From positions 1 through 25,296 of the forward strand of contig JAFRMM010000095.1 of the NCBI GenBank assembly GCA_017430675.1: a stretch of 25,296 bases of DNA. The letters are read 5' to 3'. The position numbers were made by a program, and so were the translations under genes. The DNA comes from Prevotella sp. GTDB taxonomy: Bacteria; Bacteroidota; Bacteroidia; Bacteroidales; Bacteroidaceae. Positions 5,513 to 14,579 of the stretch are shown one piece after another. Under the pieces are notes generated by a model that made no database searches, was not told where the DNA came from, and saw only the letters and a program-made list of their open reading frames with translations. Each line of letters starts with the position of its first letter. Position 1 is the first letter of the stretch.

Positions 5513-7678
5513 ATGGCAGTATATATCAATCAGATCAAGAAACGGCGACAGTTGGACCGTACCCGGTTGGCGGAAGCCATCGAACGGGGTTCACAGCGTC
5601 TGGGCTTCCGCCATAAGAAACGTATCATACCCCAAGACAATAACTCTGCACTCCGCCAGATCCTTGATGCGCTGGGCGTGACAGACTATGAACTGGAAGA
5701 CAGCCTTCTGACACCCGAAGAACAACTGACAGGCATCCTCCGTCCTCGGGGCATTATGATGCGACGAATCAAACTGACCGGCACGTGGTGGCGCGAATGC
5801 GTAGGACCACTATTAGGCTATGACAAAGACGGACGCCTCGTGGCCCTCACCGAGACCCGTTCAGGACTGGGCTACCATTACCGGTTGCAGGACGGCACGC
5901 TGAAGAAGATCGGAAAGAAAGAGATGGACCATGACCTGAAACCTAAGGCCATCACCTTCACAAAACCACTTCCCCTGCACCAGTTGGAAGTGAAGGACCT
6001 GATCTGCTTCGCCTGGAGCGTGGTCTCCGGCCCCAATGCCCTGTTGCTCTGTGCAGCAGCACTCATTGTTGTCCTTCTCGGCATGTTCATGCCTATGGCC
6101 AACAAACTGATCTTCGACACCGTCATCCCCACCAGCGATGCCGCCGCCCTGCTCCCCATCACTGGGCTGCTGCTGGGTGTCACCATTGGCACGGTACTGC
6201 TGATGCTGACCCGTAACCTCTATATCAACCGCGTCCAGCATATTGTCGATATGCACACCCAGTTTGCCATCATGGCACGCACGTTCCTGCTCTCGCCCAC
6301 CTTCTTCTCCAAGCACGCCAGCGGTGAACTGACGGCAAAACTCAACAATGTCTCCACGCTCAGCAGTATGATCAACGAGTCGATTGTTGGTGTAGGACTG
6401 TCAGCCGTGCTGTCGCTGGTCTATCTGGTACAGGTATGGATCTACGGCCAGCAACTGCTCTGGCCCGCCCTGCTGATCATCATCCTACAGGTACTGATGC
6501 TCTGGCTCAGTTATCACCGCACGGTGAATGTCAAGAGCAAATACACGGAAAAAGCGGCTCAACTCAGCGGACTGGAATATTCAATGTTTGCCGGCATCCA
6601 GAAACTGAAACTGACGGGTAGCGAAGACCGCGCCTTCACGCGATGGCTGGACAACTACACCGACACCGCCCGACTGCTCTATAACCCGGCCTTCAAGGGG
6701 CGGCTCTACCCTGCCCTGTCTGCCCTGCTCTCCCTCGGGGGTCTGGCACTGATCTTCTGGACGACCCTCTACTACCAGGTCAGTTCCTCAGACTATATCG
6801 CCTTCGCCTCTGCCTTTGGTATGATGACGGCAGCACTGATGCAGATTAACAACGTCATTCCCCAACTGGCCCAGATAAAGCCCCTCCTGGAGAGTGTCCG
6901 TCCGATACTGGAAGCCGTACCGGAGATGGAGGCCAAGGCCCCACAAGTGGCAGACCTCTTTGGCGGCATTGAGGTCTCTGGCGTATCATTCCGCTATCGG
7001 GAGGATGGTCCCCTTGTGCTGGACGACCTTACTCTGAGAATAGATCCGGGAGAGTACGTCGGTATCGTCGGGAAGTCGGGCAGCGGTAAATCCACACTCA
7101 TGCGTCTGCTCCTCGGTTTTGAGCACCCGCTCTCGGGCGGCATCTATTTTGACAACTACGACCTGGCGAAAGTCGATAAGACCAGTCTGCGCCGTCATAT
7201 CGGCTGCTGTCTGCAAAGTGGCAGTCTCTTTACGGGTGACCTGTTCCATAACATCACCATTACCGCCCCATGGGCCACACAAGACGATGCCTGGGAAGCC
7301 CTGCGGATGGCATGTCTCGATGACGAGGTGCGTAAGATGCCTATGGGACTGCACACGATGGTGGCAGGAAATGACATCGGATTCTCCGGAGGCCAGAAGC
7401 AACGTATCCTTATCGCCCGCGCACTGATCTCAAAGCCCAAGATCATTTTCTTCGATGAAGCGACATCCGCCTTGGACAACCTGGCACAGAAACAAGTCAG
7501 CGACAATCTCGACAAGCAGAACTGTACACGTGTGGTCATTGCCCACCGATTATCTACCGTCCGCCACTGCGACCGTATCATCGTACTTGACAAAGGCCGC
7601 ATTGCCGAACAAGGATCCTTCGAGGAACTGATGGCGCAAAAAGGTCTTTTCTATGCCATGAGTCTCAGGCAGATGTAA
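5513..7678 (+). CDS. NHLM-type second ABC transporter, permease/ATPase without peptidase
   Basis: This 721-residue protein matches the ABC2 component of NHLM bacteriocin systems. It has an N-terminal soluble region of about 150 residues with no C39 motifs, an ABC membrane domain from about 170 (LICFAWSVVSGPNALLLC, then the MPMANKLIFDTVIPT stretch), and an ATPase. The ATPase has Walker A GKSGSGKST near 518, signature FSGGQKQRILIA near 624, Walker B IIFFDEATSALD near 644 and H-loop VIAHRLST near 675. A ribosome-binding sequence GGAG sits 10 bases before the ATG. In NHLM loci this protein accompanies the peptidase exporter, probably as its partner. It closes the operon, ending six bases from the convergent sufS stop with no obvious terminator between. 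Confidence 0.93.
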   Translation: MAVYINQIKKRRQLDRTRLAEAIERGSQRLGFRHKKRIIPQDNNSALRQILDALGVTDYELEDSLLTPEEQLTGILRPRGIMMRRIKLTGTWWRECVGPLLGYDKDGRLVALTETRSGLGYHYRLQDGTLKKIGKKEMDHDLKPKAITFTKPLPLHQLEVKDLICFAWSVVSGPNALLLCAAALIVVLLGMFMPMANKLIFDTVIPTSDAAALLPITGLLLGVTIGTVLLMLTRNLYINRVQHIVDMHTQFAIMARTFLLSPTFFSKHASGELTAKLNNVSTLSSMINESIVGVGLSAVLSLVYLVQVWIYGQQLLWPALLIIILQVLMLWLSYHRTVNVKSKYTEKAAQLSGLEYSMFAGIQKLKLTGSEDRAFTRWLDNYTDTARLLYNPAFKGRLYPALSALLSLGGLALIFWTTLYYQVSSSDYIAFASAFGMMTAALMQINNVIPQLAQIKPLLESVRPILEAVPEMEAKAPQVADLFGGIEVSGVSFRYREDGPLVLDDLTLRIDPGEYVGIVGKSGSGKSTLMRLLLGFEHPLSGGIYFDNYDLAKVDKTSLRRHIGCCLQSGSLFTGDLFHNITITAPWATQDDAWEALRMACLDDEVRKMPMGLHTMVAGNDIGFSGGQKQRILIARALISKPKIIFFDEATSALDNLAQKQVSDNLDKQNCTRVVIAHRLSTVRHCDRIIVLDKGRIAEQGSFEELMAQKGLFYAMSLRQM

Positions 7679-7684
7679 GTGCAA

Positions 7685-8926
7685 TCAGAACATCTGACTG
7701 ACGCGGCAGATACCAGCAACAAGTGTATCAATCTCCTCCTTGGTGCTATAGAGGGCTAAGGAGGCACGGACGGTGCCGGAGATGCCCAGACGGTCCATCA
7801 GCGGTTGGGCGCAGTGATGACCCGTGCGCACGGCGATGCCCAAGCGGTCTAATAAGGTTCCCATATCCAAGTGGTGGATATTGCCGACGTTGAACGATAC
7901 GACAGCGTCGCGGAACTCAGCGGGGACGGTTCTCTGTGAGTCCTGCAGGCCGTAGATGCGGATATCGGGGATGGTCTGGAGTTGTTCCATGCAGTAACGG
8001 GTAAGTTCCTGCTCGTGCTGCTGGATGGCGTCGAAGCCGATGGAATCGATATATTCGATGGCCTTGGCCAGTCCGTGGGTGGCGACGTAGTCGGGTGTGC
8101 CGGCCTCGAACTTAAACGGCAGTCGCTCGAAGGTGGTCTTCTCCCACGTCACCTTGTCAATCATCTCACCGCCGCCCTGATACGGTGGCAACTTCTCCAG
8201 CCACGCCTCCTTGCCATAGAGTACACCGATGCCCGTAGGCCCGTACATCTTATGACCACTGAAGGCGAAGAAGTCGCAGTCCATGGCCTGTACATCCACC
8301 TGGAAGTGGGGTGCACTCTGGGCACCATCGACTAACACGGGGATGCCGTGGGCATGGGCGATTCTCACGATTTCATCGACAGGATTCACCGTTCCCAGCA
8401 CGTTGCTGACATGGACCACGCTGATGATCTTCGTCTTGGAAGAGATCATCGGCTCCAGTTGATCCATACATAACTGTCCATCGTCGGTAATGGGCAGATG
8501 CCTGACCACAATCCCCCGTTTCATCGCCTGAAGTTGCCAACTGACGATATTCGAGTGATGCTCCATCTCCGTGACGATCACCTCGTCACCCTCTTGCATC
8601 TGACTCTCGCAGAAGGACGAAGCCACGAGGTTGATGGCCTCGGTAGTGCCCCGCGTGAAGACAATCTCCTCAGTCTTCCGCGCATGGATAAACTGGCGCA
8701 CCTTCTCGCGAGCCGCCTCATGCAGATCGGTGGCCTGCTGGGAAAGATAATGCACACCGCGATGCACGTTGGCATTCACATTGAGATACTCGTCGCGCAT
8801 GGCATCGAGCACACTGAGCGGCTTCTGCGTGGTCGCCGCATTGTCGAGATACACCAGTGGCTTACCATACACCTCGCGAGCCAGAATGGGGAAATCCTCC
8901 CGTATTTGATTGATATCGTACATCAT
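7685..8926 (-). CDS. sufS: Cysteine desulfurase SufS
   Basis: SufS is a PLP enzyme that takes sulfur from cysteine as a persulfide for Fe-S cluster assembly. The product (413 residues) shows YLDNAATTQKP near the N-terminus, TEMEHHSN, VDGAQSAPH (PLP-binding Asp), the PLP lysine in FSGHKMYGPTG near 227, and the active-site Cys in RTGHHCAQPLMDRLG. These features place it in the SufS/CsdA group rather than IscS. I chose the ATG at 8924-8926, just after the sufD stop (TAAGATGATG). The frame extends nine codons further into sufD, but those residues are not family-like. It is the last gene of the sufCDS unit and converges with the peptide-export operon. No SufE or SufU partner is seen in the window. 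Confidence 0.96.
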   Translation of the reverse strand: MMYDINQIREDFPILAREVYGKPLVYLDNAATTQKPLSVLDAMRDEYLNVNANVHRGVHYLSQQATDLHEAAREKVRQFIHARKTEEIVFTRGTTEAINLVASSFCESQMQEGDEVIVTEMEHHSNIVSWQLQAMKRGIVVRHLPITDDGQLCMDQLEPMISSKTKIISVVHVSNVLGTVNPVDEIVRIAHAHGIPVLVDGAQSAPHFQVDVQAMDCDFFAFSGHKMYGPTGIGVLYGKEAWLEKLPPYQGGGEMIDKVTWEKTTFERLPFKFEAGTPDYVATHGLAKAIEYIDSIGFDAIQQHEQELTRYCMEQLQTIPDIRIYGLQDSQRTVPAEFRDAVVSFNVGNIHHLDMGTLLDRLGIAVRTGHHCAQPLMDRLGISGTVRASLALYSTKEEIDTLVAGICRVSQMF

Positions 8927-8927
8927 C

Positions 8928-10289
8928 TTATTTGCAAAGTTTACAGCCCTCACATTTATTCAGTTCACCACGGAAGCGTTTCTCCACGAGATAGTGGAGA
9001 CGGTCGCGGAGGGGTTCGAGTTGCATGTGGTCTATAACCTCGTTGATGAAGGCGTTCTGCAGGAGCAGTCTGGCCTCATCGAGCGAGATGCCACGCTGGC
9101 GCATGTAGAAGAGGGCGGCATCGTTGAGTTGGCCCACCGTCGAGCCGTGGGCGCACTTCACATCGTCGGCATAGATCTCAAGCATGGGCTGGGTGTACAT
9201 ACGGGCCTCCTTCGTCGCCGTCAGGTTCTGGTTGGTCATCTGCGACGAGGTCTTCTGTGCCCCGTGCTCTACCAACACCTTTCCCGCGAAGGCACCCGTG
9301 GCCTTGTCGTCGAGAACATATTTGTAGAGTTCGTTCGACGTGCAATGGGGCACCTTATGGACAATCAGCGTATTATTATCGACATGCTGCTGTTTGTCGG
9401 CAATCACACAACCATAGCAGGCACACTCGGCTCCCTCGCCAGAGAAGGTGAGGTCGAGTTTGTTGCGGGTCGTGCCGTTGTGGAGGGTGATGACGTTATG
9501 GTTCACACGGCTGTTGCACTGCTGGTCGATATAGACATTGCTCACGCGGACATTCTTGGCGTGCGTCTCCTCAAGGCAATACAGGTCGAGTGAGGCATTA
9601 TCGCCCACGTAGGCCTCAATGACCTGCGTGGCGAGGAAGTTCCTGTCGTCGGCGGCATGGTCACAGAAGAGCATCTTGACCTCTGCTCCCTCTTCGAGCA
9701 CGATGAGCACACGGCGGTTCACCATTGTATAAGAGGTGAGGGGTGAGAGGTGAGGGGTGAGAGATGGTGCCTTCAGGATATTGATGACCTGTATGGCACG
9801 TTCCACCTTGACGTTCTTAGGCACATAAACCAGCAAACCATCCTGTGCCAGCATCGTATTGAGGGCCGTCACGGCATCCTCGCTGGTCTTGGCCAACTTA
9901 GCGTAGTACTTGTCTATGAGTTCAGGATGACCACGCAGTGAACCGATGACAACTCCCTCAGGCAGATGACCTTTGGGCTTATCATCGTGACAGAACATAT
10001 CGTTAATTACGAAATAAAGGCTGGTGCTCAGATTAGGCACGTCGCAACGGAAGGCCTGATAGGGATCGACGGGGATTTCGAGGCGATTCAGGTTGAGGCC
10101 ATAGTCGGGCGCGAAGAGCGTCTGCAGGTCTGTGTATTTATAGCGCTCTACCTTCTTGGATGGAAGGCCCTGCGCCTTGAAGTCCTCGAAAGCCTGGTCG
10201 CGCACGGCATTCATCGGCTCAGGTGCATGATCCATGATTATCTGCCGAGCCTGCCCGTAGAGGTCTATATATTGCTGTTCGCTATTCAT
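8928..10289 (-). CDS. sufD: Fe-S cluster assembly protein SufD
   Basis: SufD pairs with SufB in the SufBC2D scaffold where Fe-S clusters are built. The 453-residue product starts MNSEQQYIDLYGQ and contains GLPSKKVERYKYTDL, the beta-helix segment MVNRRVLIVLEEGAEVKMLF, and the C-terminal region AHGSTVGQLNDAALFYMRQRG with EVIDHM, all typical of SufD. An unusual low-complexity stretch, APSLTPHLSPLTS, at about residues 174-186 is encoded by a 14-bp tandem duplication (9733-9760). It sits in a loop between two beta strands where relatives have a short turn. Frame is kept, so the protein is probably functional. It lies 27 bases downstream of sufC and four bases before sufS. Confidence 0.95.
   Translation of the reverse strand: MNSEQQYIDLYGQARQIIMDHAPEPMNAVRDQAFEDFKAQGLPSKKVERYKYTDLQTLFAPDYGLNLNRLEIPVDPYQAFRCDVPNLSTSLYFVINDMFCHDDKPKGHLPEGVVIGSLRGHPELIDKYYAKLAKTSEDAVTALNTMLAQDGLLVYVPKNVKVERAIQVINILKAPSLTPHLSPLTSYTMVNRRVLIVLEEGAEVKMLFCDHAADDRNFLATQVIEAYVGDNASLDLYCLEETHAKNVRVSNVYIDQQCNSRVNHNVITLHNGTTRNKLDLTFSGEGAECACYGCVIADKQQHVDNNTLIVHKVPHCTSNELYKYVLDDKATGAFAGKVLVEHGAQKTSSQMTNQNLTATKEARMYTQPMLEIYADDVKCAHGSTVGQLNDAALFYMRQRGISLDEARLLLQNAFINEVIDHMQLEPLRDRLHYLVEKRFRGELNKCEGCKLCK
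9733..9760. repeat. 14-bp perfect tandem duplication inside sufD
   Basis: GAGGTGAGGGGTGA occurs twice in tandem and is followed by a partial third unit (GAG). Fourteen is not a multiple of three, so gain or loss of one unit would shift the sufD frame. The encoded residues fall in a low-complexity loop of SufD. Confidence 0.85.
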
Positions 10290-10316
10290 CTATAAACTAA
10301 GCCCTAAACGATAACC

Positions 10317-11072
10317 CTATTCTTCTCCTATCTCCTCCTTGATCCAGTCATAGCCGTGCTCCTGAATCTGCCTGGCGAGTTCAGGACCGCCCGTCTTGAC
10401 AATACGACCTTTGTATAAGACATGTACGTACTGAGGACGGATCATCTCCAGCAGACGGTCGTAGTGGGTGATGACGATACAGGAGGTCTCTGGCGTCTGG
10501 AGTTTGTTCACACCCTCGGCCACGATGCGCATGGCATCGACATCGAGTCCGGAGTCCGTCTCGTCGAGGATGCTCAACTTGGGCTCGAGCATCGCCATCT
10601 GGAAGATCTCGTTACGTTTCTTCTCACCACCACTGAACCCCTCGTTCACACTGCGGTTGGCCAGTTTGGAGTCGAGTTCCACGATCTTGCGCTTCTCACG
10701 CTGCAGTTTCAGGAACTCTGCTGCATTCATAGGCCCCAATCCCTGATACTTGCGCTTCTCGTTGATGGCGGCCTTCATGAAGTTCGTCATCGATACGCCA
10801 GGGATCTCCACGGGATACTGGAACGAGAGGAAGAGTCCTTCGTGCGCCCTGTCCTCAGGCTTCATCTCCAGCAGGTTCTTGCCATTGAAGTATGCCTCGC
10901 CCTCCGTCACCTCGTAGAGCGGATTACCCACGAGCACGGCACTGAGCGTACTCTTACCAGAACCATTCGGCCCCATGATGGCATGCGTCTCACCATCGTT
11001 GATCACGAGGTTGATTCCTTTTAATATCTCCTTGTCGCCTATCTTGGCGTGCAGGTTCTTCACTTCTAACAT
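10317..11072 (-). CDS. sufC: Fe-S assembly ATPase SufC
   Basis: SufC is a soluble ABC-type ATPase that drives remodelling of the SufBD scaffold. The 251-residue product has Walker A GPNGSGKST near the N-terminus, the Q-loop region FLSFQYPVEIPG, signature FSGGEKKRNEIFQ, Walker B with the SufC-typical ILDETDSGLDVDAM, and the H-loop IVITHYDRLL. I chose the ATG at 11070-11072, giving the usual start MLEVKNLHAKIGDKEIL; 16 more open codons upstream overlap the promoter and are not family-like. The gene has its own promoter at 11094-11125, in the gap after the xylanase gene, so sufC, sufD and sufS can be expressed without sufB. Confidence 0.96.
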   Translation of the reverse strand: MLEVKNLHAKIGDKEILKGINLVINDGETHAIMGPNGSGKSTLSAVLVGNPLYEVTEGEAYFNGKNLLEMKPEDRAHEGLFLSFQYPVEIPGVSMTNFMKAAINEKRKYQGLGPMNAAEFLKLQREKRKIVELDSKLANRSVNEGFSGGEKKRNEIFQMAMLEPKLSILDETDSGLDVDAMRIVAEGVNKLQTPETSCIVITHYDRLLEMIRPQYVHVLYKGRIVKTGGPELARQIQEHGYDWIKEEIGEE

Positions 11073-11093
11073 AATCGCTTCCTGTTTAGGCTG

Positions 11094-11125
11094 CAAAGTT
11101 ACGAATAAAAAATGTGCCAACCAAA
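11094..11125 (-). promoter_or_regulatory. Promoter of sufC-sufD-sufS
   Basis: On the minus strand, TTTG (11122-11125) and TAACTTTG (11094-11101) are separated by exactly 20 bases, a full match to the Bacteroidetes -33/-7 consensus. The sufC ATG is 22 bases downstream. The promoter lies in the 58-base gap left by the xylanase gene and shows that sufCDS is a separate transcription unit. Confidence 0.85.
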
Positions 11126-11130
11126 CGGTA

Positions 11131-12981
11131 TCATCTGATAACCTTCCTGCCGTTTACAATGTAGATGCCGGAGGGGAGACCCTCGAGCGATGTCGCTGAC
11201 ATACGCATACCGTTGAGGTTGTAGATGCCCTTTGAAGTGTCTATCGTCTTGTCAGCCCCAATCTTCTCAATGCTGCTGGCAACACCACCCAGACCGCGTA
11301 CAAATCCGGCATAAGCATGCTTGCGGTAGTAGTTAAGGTCCCAGATACCCACAGGCTCACCGCCGCGCCATCCACTATTGGCGGGAGAGTCGGTGGTACA
11401 CCACTGGCAGATGCCCCACTGCTGTTCAGGGGGAACAATGCTGAGGTATTCCTTGATAATCCACTCATAGAAATCAGCCATCTTCTTGTGCTCTTCTTCA
11501 GTCATTTCACTGGTCTTGACAGAGGATCCCCATCTGTTGGAACCGCGGACGTAACCCATGTCCATCTCGCTGACACGGACTAACTTGCCCGAGGCAGCCA
11601 TAAGTTTGAACATATTGGTAATGTGTGATTTGATACCATTCTGAATAGTGGTATTCTCGAAGCAACTGATATGCATCTGCGTGCCAATGCCGTCGATCTT
11701 GGTTACGCCGTCAGATTCCCACTTCTTGATCCAGTTGATGAGCGACTTGACCTTTTTGTTGTCATCCCAGTCAGACTCCAGGTTGTAGTCGTTGATGAAC
11801 AGTTTGATGTCCTCAGGCCCGTACTTGCGGGCGAGGCGGCAGGCCTGCCGCACGTATTCGAGATCGCCCATGTAGTCCTGCCAGTAGAAAGCATCGCCGC
11901 CAACATCCCATGTGCCACTCTTATAGCCCTCGGAATGTTGCAGTTCGTAGTTGCCCTCGCCGTCGTCACCGCCACCGCCGATGGCCTCGTTGACGAGATC
12001 CCATGCCTTGACCTTGCCGTCACAGGCTTCCATCATGCCCTTGATCCACTTATCCATAGCCCAGACAAGGGTATCATGACGCTCCTCAGCAGTCAGTGCG
12101 ACGGTCGCGCCTGACTTATATCCCTCGAACTTAATCTCCTTGACATAGATGTCACCAACGAAGTCGCCACACTGGAGCATGAAAAAACTGCTCTCAACGG
12201 CTGCCGTATAACTGACTTCCACATCCTGCCACTCTGTAGTGAACGGGACATCAGGGTATTCTCCGTTACCCCAATCGCCGAGTTTGCTATGGAGATTGCC
12301 TGCCTCTGAGCCTTTGACGGTCATCGTCATCTTGTAGGTCTGACCTACGGTAGTGGGGATATCGGTCATGGCTAGGAACTGTACATCCCAGGAGTTAGTA
12401 TTCTTTTTGGTGCAATGGATAATAAGGCCGTCATTGGCATCATAACTGAATGAATAGCCGTATTCGGTTTCGTCGGAATGCCAGCCCACGCTCTTGTCCT
12501 TACGGAAATCCTTGCTGGCGATCTCTGCCCATACCTCTCCGGCAGAGGGGTCGGGCTTGTCGGCCAGAAGTTTCTTCAGCCATCCGTTGGGTTGCTGTGA
12601 GTGCCAGGCAAGGGTGTGTCCATAGACGTTGATGCCTGCTTCAGTGGCAGCATTGACATAGTTCTTGACAGTCGTGAAGTTCATGTTACCATTACCATCC
12701 ACGCAACTGGCCATTTTCATGGCATTGCCGGCAACTGTCTCAGTGAAGTTCTTGTTGATCATGTTCTTGATCAATGATTTACTGAGATAGTCGCTGACAG
12801 TCGTACCGGCACCAAGTTTGAAATTCGGGTACTTAGAGTAGTCGATGTAATCCTTCAGGGCCTGATACTCATCCAAGTACCGATAGTCATCGTTATCAGG
12901 CTGGCCTAACTCAAACTTCTCCTGTGACATAGCCGGGACCGACAGGCAGGCAATCATCATAAATAAATAAAACTTCTTCAT
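11131..12981 (-). CDS. GH10 endo-1,4-beta-xylanase with inserted CBM and T9SS-type C-terminus
   Basis: A secreted xylan-degrading enzyme of 616 residues. A signal peptide covers about 1-19 (MKKFYLFMMIACLSVPAMSQ). GH10 residues include FTETVAGNAMKM and GHTLAWHSQQPNGWL. The acid/base Glu332 is in WDLVNEA and the nucleophile Glu472 in VRVSEMDMGY. Between about 160 and 290 the catalytic domain is interrupted by a beta-rich module ending in YVKEIKFEGYK, consistent with CBM4/9, an arrangement known from Prevotella and Bacteroides Xyn10 enzymes. The C-terminus, GIYNLNGMRM and LPSGIYIVNGRKVIR, is a sorting-type domain for type IX secretion or surface display. The gene lies between sufB (45 bases upstream) and sufC, with no clear promoter of its own. 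Confidence 0.94.
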   Translation of the reverse strand: MKKFYLFMMIACLSVPAMSQEKFELGQPDNDDYRYLDEYQALKDYIDYSKYPNFKLGAGTTVSDYLSKSLIKNMINKNFTETVAGNAMKMASCVDGNGNMNFTTVKNYVNAATEAGINVYGHTLAWHSQQPNGWLKKLLADKPDPSAGEVWAEIASKDFRKDKSVGWHSDETEYGYSFSYDANDGLIIHCTKKNTNSWDVQFLAMTDIPTTVGQTYKMTMTVKGSEAGNLHSKLGDWGNGEYPDVPFTTEWQDVEVSYTAAVESSFFMLQCGDFVGDIYVKEIKFEGYKSGATVALTAEERHDTLVWAMDKWIKGMMEACDGKVKAWDLVNEAIGGGGDDGEGNYELQHSEGYKSGTWDVGGDAFYWQDYMGDLEYVRQACRLARKYGPEDIKLFINDYNLESDWDDNKKVKSLINWIKKWESDGVTKIDGIGTQMHISCFENTTIQNGIKSHITNMFKLMAASGKLVRVSEMDMGYVRGSNRWGSSVKTSEMTEEEHKKMADFYEWIIKEYLSIVPPEQQWGICQWCTTDSPANSGWRGGEPVGIWDLNYYRKHAYAGFVRGLGGVASSIEKIGADKTIDTSKGIYNLNGMRMSATSLEGLPSGIYIVNGRKVIR

Positions 12982-13026
12982 CTTTTTTTAATGCTATATG
13001 ACTCTTTCTAAATGGTGATTCTTCAT

Positions 13027-14472
13027 TCATCCCACGGTGCCCTCGAGAGAGACGGAGAGCAATTTCTGAGCCTCGACGGCAAACTCCATGGGCAGTTTCT
13101 GCAGCACCTCCTTGGCATAGCCATTGACGATGAGGCCCACAGCCTGTTCTGTGGGGATACCACGCTGGTTGCAGTAGAACAGTTGATCCTCTGAGATCTT
13201 CGAGGTGGTTGCCTCATGCTCTAAGATGGCCGTATCGTTGTGCACATCCATATAGGGGAAAGTATGCGCGCCACAGTCCGAGCCTAAGAGCAGTGAATCG
13301 CAAGAACTATAGTTGCGGGCGTTGTCAGCCGTAGCCGCTGCCCTCACCAGACCGCGATAACTGTTCTGGCTATGTCCTGCCGAGATACCCTTCGAGATGA
13401 TAGTGCTCTTGGTATTCTTTCCGATATGGATCATCTTCGTACCTGTGTCGGCCTCCTGATAGTTGTTCGTCACGGCAACACTGTAGAACTCTGCCTGCGA
13501 GTTGTCGCCACGCAGGACACACGACGGATACTTCCAAGTGATAGCAGATCCCGTCTCCACCTGTGTCCAAGATAGTTTCGAATCCACACCACGCAGATCA
13601 CCGCGCTTCGTCACGAGATTCAGCACACCACCCTTGCCGTTCTCATCGCCAGGATACCAGTTCTGTACGGTGGAGTACTTCACTTCCGCACGGTTCATCA
13701 CAATAATTTCCACAATGGCAGCATGGAGTTGGTTCTCATCACGCATCGGCGCCGTACAGCCTTCGAGATAAGAAACATAACTGTCATCATCGGCCACGAT
13801 CAGTGTCCGCTCAAACTGTCCTGTATTCCTGGCATTGATACGGAAGTAACTGCTCAGTTCCATCGGACAGCGCACGCCCTTGGGGATATACACGAACGAG
13901 CCGTCGCTGAAGACTGCTGAGTTGAGGGCAGCAAAGAAATTGTCGCGGTAAGGCACTACCGTTCCCAGATACTTCTGCACCAGATTGCCATGCTCCTTGA
14001 TGGCCTCACCGATGGAACAGAAGATAACACCTTTCTCGCGCAGTTTCTCCTTGAAGGTGGTCTTCACGCTCACGGAGTCCATGATGGCATCGACTGCCGT
14101 ATTACCGGAAAGGGCCAGGCGCTCTTCGAGGGGGATGCCGAGTTTATCGAAGGTCTTTTCGAGTTCAGGATCTATCTTGCCATCACCCTTGGGTTTGCTG
14201 GCCATAGGGTCAGCATAGTAGGAGATAGCCTGATAGTCGATAGGCGGTACATGGACATGTCCCCATGTGGGCTCCGTCTGCTCCTGCCAGTATCGGAACG
14301 CCTTCAGACGGAACTCAAGCATCCACTCCGGTTCCCCCTTTTTCTGGGAGATAAGTCTGACAATGTCCTCATTGAGTCCGACTGGTATGATCTCCGTATG
14401 CACATCAGTGGTAAAGCCGAACTCGTACTTCTGTTCAGCGACCTGACGCACATATTGGTTCTTTCCTTCCAT
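13027..14472 (-). CDS. sufB: Fe-S cluster assembly protein SufB
   Basis: SufB is the scaffold subunit on which Fe-S clusters are assembled with SufC and SufD. The 481-residue product starts [20 protein letters not shown] and contains the family stretches [54 protein letters not shown] and [21 protein letters not shown]. The length is usual for SufB. The ATG at 14470-14472 lies 19 bases after a strong promoter. In most Bacteroidetes sufB is followed directly by sufC; here a xylanase gene intervenes. Confidence 0.97.
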   Translation of the reverse strand: MEGKNQYVRQVAEQKYEFGFTTDVHTEIIPVGLNEDIVRLISQKKGEPEWMLEFRLKAFRYWQEQTEPTWGHVHVPPIDYQAISYYADPMASKPKGDGKIDPELEKTFDKLGIPLEERLALSGNTAVDAIMDSVSVKTTFKEKLREKGVIFCSIGEAIKEHGNLVQKYLGTVVPYRDNFFAALNSAVFSDGSFVYIPKGVRCPMELSSYFRINARNTGQFERTLIVADDDSYVSYLEGCTAPMRDENQLHAAIVEIIVMNRAEVKYSTVQNWYPGDENGKGGVLNLVTKRGDLRGVDSKLSWTQVETGSAITWKYPSCVLRGDNSQAEFYSVAVTNNYQEADTGTKMIHIGKNTKSTIISKGISAGHSQNSYRGLVRAAATADNARNYSSCDSLLLGSDCGAHTFPYMDVHNDTAILEHEATTSKISEDQLFYCNQRGIPTEQAVGLIVNGYAKEVLQKLPMEFAVEAQKLLSVSLEGTVG

Positions 14473-14491
14473 TGCATTTTCTTTCTGGGTG

Positions 14492-14523
14492 CAAAGATAC
14501 GAAAAAAGAGTGGGCTGACCAAA
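14492..14523 (-). promoter_or_regulatory. Promoter of sufB
   Basis: On the minus strand, TTTG (14520-14523) and TATCTTTG (14492-14499) are 20 bases apart, a full match to the Bacteroidetes consensus. The sufB ATG follows 19 bases after the -7 box. No separate Fe-responsive operator could be recognised. Confidence 0.85.
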
Positions 14524-14579
14524 TAGTCAGACCACTTTTCTTGATAATCAGTCCGATTCTCCTCCGACTGGCTCCTTCG

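Noticed and set aside
5861..6316. A 151-codon minus-strand frame inside the second ABC gene
   Set aside because: Gln/Gly-rich antisense shadow of membrane-domain codons with no family features.
8910..9593. A 227-codon plus-strand frame over sufD and the start of sufS
   Set aside because: Antisense shadow of sufD, whose protein motifs are unambiguous.
11073..11120. SufC N-terminal extension of 16 residues
   Set aside because: The extension covers the sufC promoter and is not family-like; the ATG at 11070-11072 gives the standard SufC start.
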